Below, one piece after another: positions 1 through 6,370 of a stretch of 11,442 bases of DNA. How positions within the stretch are numbered: the stretch's first letter is position 1; each line of letters begins with the position of its first letter. The notes beneath the pieces are model-generated. The model was not told where the DNA came from. It searched no databases and saw nothing but the letters and a program-made list of their open reading frames with translations. Position numbers and translations under genes: made by a program. This DNA is from Gallionella sp. (GTDB taxonomy: Bacteria; Pseudomonadota; Gammaproteobacteria; Burkholderiales; Gallionellaceae): contig JANYHX010000261.1 of the NCBI GenBank assembly GCA_025362155.1, forward strand, positions 1-11,442. Reading direction: 5' to 3'.

Positions 1-207
1 ATTTCAGCGCGCACTCCCACTGAAAACTTGCCTGAGATAATGGAACTACCGCAGTCCATACACCCGTGGTTTGTCGGCGTGCAGTTTCATCCCGAGTTCA
101 CCTCCACGCCTCGCACTGGTCATCCACTGTTCAAGTCTTTCGTGGAGGCGGCTTTGCAGCATCAGAAGGCAGAAGACAGAGGACAGAAGACAGGGGTAGC
201 GGCATGA
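1..207 (+). CDS. pyrG: CTP synthase, C-terminal end (partial)
   Basis: This is the last 68 codons of CTP synthase, which makes CTP from UTP, ATP and glutamine in the cytoplasm; the 5' part lies outside the window. The fragment is the end of the class I glutamine amidotransferase domain. The motif [12 protein letters not shown] (fragment residues 26-37) supplies the His and Glu of the Cys-His-Glu triad (His30 and Glu32 of the fragment), and [11 protein letters not shown] is the usual last helix. After that helix the protein runs on as [13 protein letters not shown], encoded by a 7-bp tandem repeat rather than by conserved family sequence. The stop TGA (205-207) overlaps an ATG at 204. Position before kdsA and eno is typical of betaproteobacteria, and CTP is also needed to activate Kdo. 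Identification is firm; only the tail is unusual. Confidence 0.95.
   Translation: MSARTPTENLPEIMELPQSIHPWFVGVQFHPEFTSTPRTGHPLFKSFVEAALQHQKAEDRGQKTGVAA
163..197 (+). repeat. 7-bp tandem repeat in the pyrG 3' end
   Basis: Consecutive heptamers start at 163, 170, 177, 184 and 191: CAGAAGG, CAGAAGA, CAGAGGA, CAGAAGA and the degenerate CAGGGGT. The array encodes the non-conserved tail of PyrG. Because the unit is not a multiple of three, gain or loss of one copy would change the PyrG C-terminal residues and the position of its stop relative to the downstream ATG. Confidence 0.8.
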
Positions 208-353
208 ACACGGTGCGCGCAGCGGCGGTAACACAGTCAGGCAATCCACTATGCGACAAATCGCATGTGGAATTGACACTGCGGGTAATGCCGCCTGCCA
301 CCGAAACCACCACGCCTGGAGTTTCGTATCAAGATAATGAGGTGGCGGCATGA
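204..353 (+). CDS. possible 49-residue protein between pyrG and kdsA
   Basis: An ORF of 49 codons fills the gap exactly. Its ATG overlaps the pyrG stop as ATGA (204-207) and its TGA overlaps the kdsA ATG as ATGA (350-353). AGGGG at 192-196, seven bases before the ATG, is a fair Shine-Dalgarno sequence. The product begins [15 protein letters not shown] and matches no family I know. It has no membrane segment or recognisable motif, and residues around 12-25 are translated from the hairpin repeat at 238-279. It may be a real coupled small gene, or simply an open frame left by insertion of the repeat segment that kept translation running into kdsA. I lean towards the latter. Confidence 0.3.
   Translation: MNTVRAAAVTQSGNPLCDKSHVELTLRVMPPATETTTPGVSYQDNEVAA
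238..279. repeat. bulged hairpin repeat element, copy 1
   Basis: This 42-bp element has terminal arms CAGGCAATCCACTAT (238-252) and ATGTGGAATTGACAC (265-279), identical to those of the copy at 11289-11330. The arms pair as TCCAC/GTGGA with an extrahelical T250 and as CAA/TTG with an extrahelical A272. The variable 12-bp core pairs as GCGA/TCGC around a CAAA loop, extended by AT/AT. Long hairpins with single bulged bases are typical of REP-like and IS200/IS605-type elements, but I do not recognise this family. It sits inside the pyrG-kdsA gap and could also affect the transcript. Confidence 0.75.
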
Positions 354-1201
354 AACTGTGTGGTTTTAATGTTGGGCTAGACCAGTCTCTGTTCCTGATC
401 GCCGGTCCCTGCGTGATTGAATCACAGCAAATGGCACTGGACACTGCAGGCAAGTTGCAGGAAATTTGCAGCGAGTTGAAGATAAATTTTATCTACAAAT
501 CTTCCTATGACAAAGCCAATCGTAGCTCGGGAAAATCGTTTCGTGGCTTTGGTCTGGATGCGGGATTAAAAATTCTTGATGAAGTTAAAAAACAACTGGG
601 TGTAGCCATATTGACTGACGTCCATAACATCGAAGAAATTACGCCGGTTGCGGCAGTCGTCGATGTGCTGCAAACACCTGCATTTTTGTGCAGACAGACG
701 GATTTTATCCACGCCGTAGCACGTTGCGGCCGCCCGGTGAATATCAAAAAAGGACAATTTCTTTCGCCGTGGGACATGAAAAACGTTGTGGACAAGGCAC
801 GTGAAGCGAGCGGCAAAGATAACATCATGGTGTGCGAACGCGGCGCATCATTTGGCTATAATAATCTGGTGTCGGATATGCGTTCGCTGGCGGTGATGCG
901 CAATACCGGTTGCCCGGTGGTGTTCGACGCCACGCATTCGGTGCAGTTACCCGGGGGGCAGGGGAAAATCAGCGGCGGCCAGCGCGAGTTCGTGCCGGTG
1001 CTGGCGCGCGCGGCGGTGGCGGCGGGTGTGGCCGGATTGTTTATGGAAACCCACCCGAATCCCTCGCAAGCCTTGTCGGATGGGCCAAATGCCTTTCCGC
1101 TCGGGCATCTCAAGACGTTGTTGCACACGCTGAAAGTGTTGGATGAAACAGTCAAGCAACAAGGGCTGATAGAAGAAAAAATTGATTTGAAGAACATTTA
1201 G
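350..1201 (+). CDS. kdsA: 3-deoxy-D-manno-octulosonate 8-phosphate synthase, metal-dependent type
   Basis: KdsA condenses phosphoenolpyruvate with arabinose 5-phosphate to give Kdo-8-phosphate, the committed step towards the Kdo of lipopolysaccharide, in the cytoplasm. The 283-residue length is normal for the single TIM-barrel domain. Clear family motifs are IAGPCVIES (17-25), [11 protein letters not shown] (50-60), FLCRQTDF (112-119), [12 protein letters not shown] (131-142), [12 protein letters not shown] (192-203) and METHPNP (232-238). Cys21, His196, Glu233 and Asp244 align by motif with the four metal ligands of the Aquifex enzyme, so this is the metal-dependent class rather than the metal-free E. 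coli class, which has Asn at the Cys position. GAGGTGG at 340-346 precedes the ATG. It lies between pyrG and eno, 21 bp before eno, probably in one transcript. Confidence 0.97.
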   Translation: MKLCGFNVGLDQSLFLIAGPCVIESQQMALDTAGKLQEICSELKINFIYKSSYDKANRSSGKSFRGFGLDAGLKILDEVKKQLGVAILTDVHNIEEITPVAAVVDVLQTPAFLCRQTDFIHAVARCGRPVNIKKGQFLSPWDMKNVVDKAREASGKDNIMVCERGASFGYNNLVSDMRSLAVMRNTGCPVVFDATHSVQLPGGQGKISGGQREFVPVLARAAVAAGVAGLFMETHPNPSQALSDGPNAFPLGHLKTLLHTLKVLDETVKQQGLIEEKIDLKNI

Positions 1202-2505
<1,304 letters not shown>

Positions 2506-2506
<1 letters not shown>

Positions 2507-2805
2507 TGCGGGCAGTCACACTGATACTGGTTGTTTTGCTACTGCTGTTGCAGTACCCGTTGTGGCTGGGGAAAGGGAGCTGGTTGAAAGTGTGGGATTT
2601 GCATCGCCAAATTGAGGCGCAACAGCAAGCCAATCATCAGAGTCAAACGCGCAATGCCACGCTGGATGCCGAGGTGCGCGATCTCAAGCAAGGCACGGCA
2701 GCTATCGAAGAACGCGCCCGTACGGAATTGGGCATGATTAAGCGCGACGAAACGTTTTTCCAGATTCTTGAATATCCTCCGCTGCAAAAGACAGAAAAGC
2801 CGTGA
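2506..2805 (+). CDS. ftsB: cell division protein FtsB
   Basis: FtsB is a small bitopic inner-membrane protein that bridges FtsL and FtsQ in the divisome. The 99 residues show the family layout: a very short cytoplasmic start, one hydrophobic segment at about residues 4-20, the family-typical LQYPLWLGKGS just after it, a periplasmic coiled coil at about 28-65, and a conserved end EERARTELGMIKRDETFFQIL (68-88, GMIK.DE core). The start is fixed by the one-base TGATG overlap with the eno stop. The eno-ftsB pairing is common in proteobacteria. No clear terminator follows within the 165 bp before rpoH. Confidence 0.93.
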
Positions 2806-2916
2806 TGCCCTCCCCTGCTTCCGCCACTCACAAATAATTAAATCTTGTATGAGGTGTAGGGTACTGTTTGAATACAGGCCTAAGGGTATAAATCCAGAAC
2901 CGAACCATTTTTTGAC
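2806..2916. other. ftsB-rpoH intergenic, upstream part
   Basis: No gene is visible. TTGTAT (2845-2850) and TTGAAT (2868-2873) are 17 bp apart, and TATAAA occurs at 2887-2892; these could form a weak second rpoH promoter, but neither pairing is convincing. No hairpin followed by a T run is present to end the ftsB transcript, so some read-through into rpoH is possible. Confidence 0.3.
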
Positions 2917-2946
2917 TTGGCACTCCAATGTGGCGAGTGCTAGAAT
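2917..2946 (+). promoter_or_regulatory. CIRCE (HrcA) operator overlapping the rpoH promoter
   Basis: TTGGCACTC (2917-2925), nine bases, then GAGTGCTAG (2935-2943) matches the CIRCE consensus TTAGCACTC-N9-GAGTGCTAA at 16 of 18 arm positions. The same bases make a good housekeeping promoter: -35 TTGGCA at 2917-2922, an 18-bp spacer, and an extended -10 TGC-TAGAAT with the hexamer at 2941-2946. Transcription would start near 2953, giving a leader of under 20 nt that holds TAAGGAGA (2957-2964), six bases before the ATG. HrcA bound here should block RNA polymerase, so loss of HrcA activity during heat stress would raise RpoH. Regulation is inferred; the motif itself is plain. Confidence 0.8.
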
Positions 2947-2970
2947 TATCCATACCTAAGGAGAAACATA

Positions 2971-3834
2971 ATGGATACCACAATGAATTTACCCATGCCC
3001 TCTGCTGTTGGCAGCCTGGAAACCTATATTCAGGCAGTAAATCGCTTCCCGGTGCTATCGCAGGAAAAGGAGATGGCATTGGCGACGCGTTTTAAAACAG
3101 AAAATGACCTTGAGGCAGCACGCGAATTGGTGCTCTCTCATTTGCGTGTGGTGGTGAGCGTGGCGCGGGGCTATGCTGGATATGGCTTGCCGCAAGCCGA
3201 CTTGATTCAGGAAGGTAATATTGGCCTGATGAAAGCGGTGAAACGTTATGACCCGGAACGCGGTGTACGACTGGTGTCGTTCGCGCTGCACTGGATACGT
3301 GCCGAAATCCACGAATTCGTGGTGCGTAACTGGCGGCTGGTGAAGATCGCCACCACCAAATCACAGCGCAAACTGTTTTTCAATTTGCGCAGCCTGAAAA
3401 AGGGTTTGGAGCCGCTCAAGCCACAGCAAATCAGCGAGATTGCGCAGCAGCTCAACGTCAGTGAGCACGATGTAGTGGATATGGAAGCACGTTTCTCAGG
3501 ACATGAAATCGCGCTGGAACCCAGTGAAAGCGATGACGATGAAAGCTATGCGCCGATTAATTATCTGGCGGATAACGCTGAGCACGAGCCATCGCAAATT
3601 CTGGAAACAGCCCAGCATGAGCAGCTGCAAACAACAGGTCTGGCCAATGCGTTGGCGACTCTGGATGACCGCAGCCGCCGGATTGTTGAGGCACGCTGGC
3701 TGTGCGATGAAGGTTCTGCTGCGACATTGCATGACCTGGCCACCGAGTTCAAGGTATCAGCTGAGCGCATTCGTCAAATCGAACAAAAAGCCATGGGCAA
3801 AATGCAGATGAGCTTGGCGCAGGCGGCTGCGTAA
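2971..3834 (+). CDS. rpoH: heat-shock sigma factor RpoH (sigma-32)
   Basis: RpoH directs RNA polymerase to heat-shock genes such as chaperones and proteases. The 287 residues are normal length. Region 1.2 begins near SLETYIQAVNRFPVLSQEKE (15-34). Region 2 carries LVLSHLRVVVSVARGYAGYG, DLIQEGNIGLMKAVKRYDP and FALHWIRAEIHEFVVRNW. The diagnostic RpoH box QRKLFFNLR is at 132-140 and separates RpoH from RpoD and RpoS. The region 4 helix-turn-helix is at about 252-275 (TLHDLATEFKVSAERIRQIE). An acidic stretch, ESDDDESY, lies between regions 3 and 4. A strong Shine-Dalgarno sequence six bases upstream fixes the start. It appears to be transcribed mainly from its own CIRCE-controlled promoter. Confidence 0.96.
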   Translation: MDTTMNLPMPSAVGSLETYIQAVNRFPVLSQEKEMALATRFKTENDLEAARELVLSHLRVVVSVARGYAGYGLPQADLIQEGNIGLMKAVKRYDPERGVRLVSFALHWIRAEIHEFVVRNWRLVKIATTKSQRKLFFNLRSLKKGLEPLKPQQISEIAQQLNVSEHDVVDMEARFSGHEIALEPSESDDDESYAPINYLADNAEHEPSQILETAQHEQLQTTGLANALATLDDRSRRIVEARWLCDEGSAATLHDLATEFKVSAERIRQIEQKAMGKMQMSLAQAAA

Positions 3835-3847
3835 TCTATTGAGGCCT

Positions 3848-3882
3848 GAATATTTCCCTAGATATTTAGAGGGGAAATATTC
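3848..3882. terminator. hairpin between convergent rpoH and VOC gene
   Basis: A perfect 11-bp inverted repeat (GAATATTTCCC at 3848-3858, GGGAAATATTC at 3872-3882) has a 13-nt loop and lies 14 bp after the rpoH stop and 20 bp beyond the end of the opposing gene. Neither strand has a long T run after the stem, so it is a likely but not textbook bidirectional terminator. Confidence 0.5.
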
Positions 3883-3901
3883 AAACGAGTAACAGCAATT
3901 G

Positions 3902-4273
3902 CTATTTCATTGAGTGCAGGCCAAACATATTGCCTTCGGTGTCGAAACCCAACACAATAAAACCATACTGGCCGATTGACATTTTCTCGCGCTGAATCCG
4001 CCCGCCCGATTCAACCACCCGCCCCGCCTCAACCGCACAATCTGCGCAGCTGAAATAAACGAGCGTGCTGTTACCGCCCGATGGATAACCTGCCATTTTA
4101 ACCAGAGCGCCAGCGGCACCGTAGTGATCCATGCTCATCGGAAAGCTCCACATCTCCACCTCCGGGCTATCCAGCTTTTCCAGCTTGACCTTGAAGACAG
4201 ATTCATAAAACCGCTGAGCACCGCCCATGTCCTGCACGTAAATTTCAAACCAGCCAACTGGATTATTTTTCAT
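3902..4273 (-). CDS. VOC (glyoxalase/bleomycin-resistance fold) family protein
   Basis: A 123-residue single-domain protein of the vicinal oxygen chelate superfamily, whose members include glyoxalase I, antibiotic-binding and dioxygenase proteins. Seen: the N-terminal beta-alpha unit PVGWFEIYVQDMGGAQRFYESVF (5-27), the central strand LVYFSCADC, a GGRI turn, and the C-terminal strand FDTEGNMFGLHSMK. At the point where many members have a metal-binding Glu (GN-x-x-E-L) this one has Gly, so a metal-dependent glyoxalase reaction cannot be assumed. AAGGAG lies seven bases before the start on the minus strand. It converges with rpoH and diverges from the toxin-antitoxin pair. Substrate unknown. Confidence 0.85.
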   Translation of the reverse strand: MKNNPVGWFEIYVQDMGGAQRFYESVFKVKLEKLDSPEVEMWSFPMSMDHYGAAGALVKMAGYPSGGNSTLVYFSCADCAVEAGRVVESGGRIQREKMSIGQYGFIVLGFDTEGNMFGLHSMK

Positions 4274-4458
4274 GGTATTTCTCCTTAAAAAATGAAACTA
4301 CAACGATAGACGAGCCATTCTAAACCCAAACATTTATTAATCGGTGCGGTTCCCCTCTCATTGTGCAGGGATGTTGCGGCGTCCTCATGGCACTTGCAGG
4401 CGCGTGATTGCAAGACCTGCCGCTGTTGGTTAGAAATAACAAACAATCAAATCGCACC
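4274..4458. other. divergent intergenic region, VOC gene / antitoxin
   Basis: No coding sequence is supported. A small imperfect stem CTTGCA/TGCAAG (4393-4398 and 4409-4414) is present. I find no convincing -35/-10 pair for the minus-strand VOC gene; its Shine-Dalgarno sequence is the only clear signal on that side. Confidence 0.4.
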
Positions 4459-4486
4459 TGCTATAATCTGGTCAGTATGACTAGAT
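4459..4486 (+). promoter_or_regulatory. antitoxin-toxin promoter with palindromic operator
   Basis: TGC-TATAAT at 4459-4467 is a perfect extended -10; the -35 at the expected distance is poor, as is usual for extended -10 promoters. Overlapping its last two bases is a 21-bp palindrome at 4466-4486, centred on 4476, with half-sites ATCT.GTCA and TGAC.AGAT (8 of 10 pairs match). Antitoxins of this type usually repress their own operon from such a site, so this is the likely operator. The ribosome binding site AGGAGA lies just downstream. Confidence 0.65.
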
Positions 4487-4499
4487 ACAGGAGAACATC

Positions 4500-4748
4500 A
4501 TGCGAACATGGCAACTTCAGGAAGCAAAGGGCAAGTTCAGCGAGGTCGTCAAACGCGCGCAAAGCCAGGGGCCGCAAAACATTACCGTGCATGGCGAACC
4601 GGTTGCCGTACTGCTTTCCCGTCGTGATTATTTGAAGCTCACCCATCCCAAACCCAGCCTGGTCGAATTGCTGCGGACTTCGCCGCTGATGGGCAGTAAT
4701 CTTAAAATTACCCGCGAACAAACTCCCACACGCAAAATAAAGTTATGA
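4500..4748 (+). CDS. type II antitoxin, Phd/YefM family
   Basis: An 82-residue antitoxin. The N-terminal half is the Phd/YefM DNA-binding fold: MRTWQLQEAKGKFSEVVKRA, then a strand-turn reading ITVHGEPVAVLLSRRDYLKL (28-47). The remaining 35 residues are less conserved and basic at the end, the usual toxin-binding tail. It should bind and silence the PIN toxin encoded next and, with it, repress the operon through the palindrome at 4466-4486. AGGAGA precedes the ATG by a few bases. The stop overlaps the toxin start by four bases (ATGA, 4745-4748), which couples their translation. Confidence 0.92.
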   Translation: MRTWQLQEAKGKFSEVVKRAQSQGPQNITVHGEPVAVLLSRRDYLKLTHPKPSLVELLRTSPLMGSNLKITREQTPTRKIKL

Positions 4749-5155
4749 GCTACCTGCTCGACACCAATGTCATCTCAGAACTGGTGCGCCCCAAGCCAGC
4801 CAAATCAGTGCTGGCGTGGTTCGAAAACATTCCCTCCGAAGCCATGCATATCAGTGTGCTGACGCTGGGCGAAATCCGCAGGGGTGTTGAACAAATGCCA
4901 GATGGCGCGCGCCGCGAAAAACTGCGGCTGTGGCTGGAGCATGAATTGGTCGATTGGTTCGGCACCAGAATCCTGCTGGTAGATATTCCGGTGGCAGACC
5001 GCTGGGGCAGACTGGTTGCACAAATGGGGAGACCCGTACCCAGCATAGACAGCTTGCTGGCAGCCACCGCCCTGCATTACGAACTGCGTCTGGTCACGCG
5101 CAACCAAAAAGACTTTGACTACCCCGGACTGGAAGTCGTCAATCCTTGGGGTTAG
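4745..5155 (+). CDS. PIN-domain ribonuclease toxin, VapC/FitB type
   Basis: A 136-residue PIN-domain toxin, a Mg-dependent endoribonuclease held inactive by the upstream antitoxin. The acidic active site is visible: Asp6 in YLLDTNVISE, Glu43 in LTLGEIRRG, Asp102 in VPSIDSLLAATA, and Asp123 in RNQKDF. The closing sequence, DYPGLEVVNPW, is typical of the FitB-like branch. Length is normal and no catalytic residue is missing, so the toxin looks intact. The RNA target cannot be read from the sequence. The pair sits just upstream of a putative defence cassette; toxin-antitoxin modules often accumulate in such places, but nothing here shows a functional link. Confidence 0.93.
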   Translation: MSYLLDTNVISELVRPKPAKSVLAWFENIPSEAMHISVLTLGEIRRGVEQMPDGARREKLRLWLEHELVDWFGTRILLVDIPVADRWGRLVAQMGRPVPSIDSLLAATALHYELRLVTRNQKDFDYPGLEVVNPWG

Positions 5156-5296
5156 CCTGACCTTTTCGTCCTTCGTGACACTGTCATGCTTTGTTAAGTC
5201 AACCCAAATTTTGCCGCGTTTGTTAAACTGTACTGGTTAAGTAATTGCACTGCCGTCTTCCATTGAATTGGAACAATAAATGGTTGTGAAGGGTTT
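5156..5296 (+). promoter_or_regulatory. leader region of the methyltransferase cassette
   Basis: The 141-bp gap holds two short palindromes: TGACACTGTCA at 5176-5186, and TTCCA/TGGAA with a 6-bp centre at 5258-5273, close to the gene start. A six-codon ORF (ATG at 5280, peptide MVVKGL) ends with TGA at 5298-5300, overlapping the methyltransferase ATG as ATGA; GGAAC at 5270-5274 could serve as its ribosome binding site. TTGTTA at 5220-5225 is a weak -35 candidate without a convincing -10. Autoregulation or coupled translation is possible but unproven. Confidence 0.35.
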
Positions 5297-6370
5297 ATGA
5301 CATATTACGAGCAAAATCAGTATGACCGGCTCGCTGCCGCACAAACAAATGCGAAAATTACACCTGCACGTCTGAAGTCTTTGCAGTTAATTAGTGTCTT
5401 TTCTGGTGCCGGAGGTATGGATCATGGTTTTCATCAAGCTGGTTTCCGTACCATATTTTCTGCTGATAATAATGAAGCAGCAGTAAATACTTTCAACTAT
5501 AACTTTACTGGCGAAGTCTCTCACTGTGTTGACTTAGGCAAGATATACGCAAAGAACTATTTAGAGATGATCGAGGCAGTGTCACCAAAGTGCAAACCAA
5601 AAGGAATAATTGGGGGCCCTCCTTGTCAGGGCGTATCTCGAGGAAATATTCAATCAAAATCAAGCGACCCGCGTAATAGATTGATGACGACCTACACGAG
5701 ATTACTAAATGCAGTAGAAGAAGAGTATGGCATCGATTTTTTTGTGTTCGAGAATGTACCAGACTTGCAGTCGATTCGAAACGCAGGTCGATTTAAATCA
5801 CTCATGGGCGCGTTGCGACAGCGCTTTGTTGTATATAACAAGATACTAAATGCCGCAGATTTTGGCGTCCCACAAAATAGAGAGCGGCTTTTTATTATAG
5901 GAATTAACAAGAATCATCGGCAGGCCGAGAAGTTTAAATTTCCGCTGGGCAACGAGATTCGAGTCTCGGTTAGGCAGACAATAAAAAGTCTGCCTAATCC
6001 CGCTTTCTTTATGCGCGGTATCCGTGGTGAGGACATTCCACATCATCCGAATCATTGGACAATGAATCCCAAGTCATCCCGATTTTCAGCTCCTGGAAAG
6101 TTACCGGCAGGCCGGTCATTTCGTCGGCTAGATTGGGATCAACCTAGTCATACGGTTGCGTACGGGCATCGAGAAATTCATGTGCATCCCAATGGCACTC
6201 GTCGCCTAAGTATTTACGAAGCTATGCTGCTACAGGGCTTTAATCCGAACTTTCGTTTACTTGGCAATCTGAGCGAACAGGTTACACAAGTTTCTAATGC
6301 AGTTGCACCTCCTGTTGCCTTGGCAATTGCAACATCGATCAAGCGACTCCTCTACCCAGGACATATGTAA
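5297..6370 (+). CDS. DNA (cytosine-5-)-methyltransferase
   Basis: A 357-residue C5-cytosine DNA methyltransferase that transfers methyl from S-adenosylmethionine to cytosine in a specific DNA site. Conserved motifs appear in order: I, VFSGAGGMDHGF (34-45); IV, GGPPCQGVS (106-114), with catalytic Cys110; VI, FENVPD (151-156); VIII, QNRERLFIIG (193-202); IX, RRLSIYEAMLLQGF (302-315); X, QVSNAVAPPVALAIA (331-345). The stretch between VIII and IX (about 205-300) is the target-recognition region, and its site cannot be predicted. About 30 non-conserved residues precede motif I. GAAGGG lies only three bases before the ATG, and a six-codon upstream ORF overlaps the start. The stop overlaps the next gene by one base (TAATG), so it is the first gene of a three-gene cassette. 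It looks catalytically complete. Confidence 0.95.
   Translation: MTYYEQNQYDRLAAAQTNAKITPARLKSLQLISVFSGAGGMDHGFHQAGFRTIFSADNNEAAVNTFNYNFTGEVSHCVDLGKIYAKNYLEMIEAVSPKCKPKGIIGGPPCQGVSRGNIQSKSSDPRNRLMTTYTRLLNAVEEEYGIDFFVFENVPDLQSIRNAGRFKSLMGALRQRFVVYNKILNAADFGVPQNRERLFIIGINKNHRQAEKFKFPLGNEIRVSVRQTIKSLPNPAFFMRGIRGEDIPHHPNHWTMNPKSSRFSAPGKLPAGRSFRRLDWDQPSHTVAYGHREIHVHPNGTRRLSIYEAMLLQGFNPNFRLLGNLSEQVTQVSNAVAPPVALAIATSIKRLLYPGHM

Larger units (their letters stand above)
195..354 (+). repeat. direct repeat of the start-codon context bounding a 146-bp segment
   Basis: GGTAGCGGCATGAA at 195-208 and GGTGGCGGCATGAA at 341-354 match at 13 of 14 positions and lie 146 bp apart. The first contains the pyrG stop and the start of the small ORF at 204; the second contains that ORF's stop and the kdsA start. 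The simplest reading is that an ancestral pyrG/kdsA junction with an ATGA overlap was split by an insertion or duplication that copied the junction. Which copy is original cannot be told from this sequence alone. Confidence 0.55.

Noticed and set aside
238..279. Hairpin element as an integron attC site
   Set aside because: The bulged stem is reminiscent of attC, but the conserved core sites (GTTRRRY and its inverse) are absent, and there is no integrase or cassette array nearby.
66..353. The 49-codon frame between pyrG and kdsA extended upstream to an ATG at 66 as a 95-residue gene
   Set aside because: That part overlaps the well-conserved end of pyrG in another frame; only the stretch from 204 has a suitable start and ribosome binding site.
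2953..3060. RNA thermometer controlling rpoH
   Set aside because: The predicted leader is under 20 nt and I see no stem pairing the Shine-Dalgarno sequence with the early coding region. The CIRCE site explains heat control more simply.
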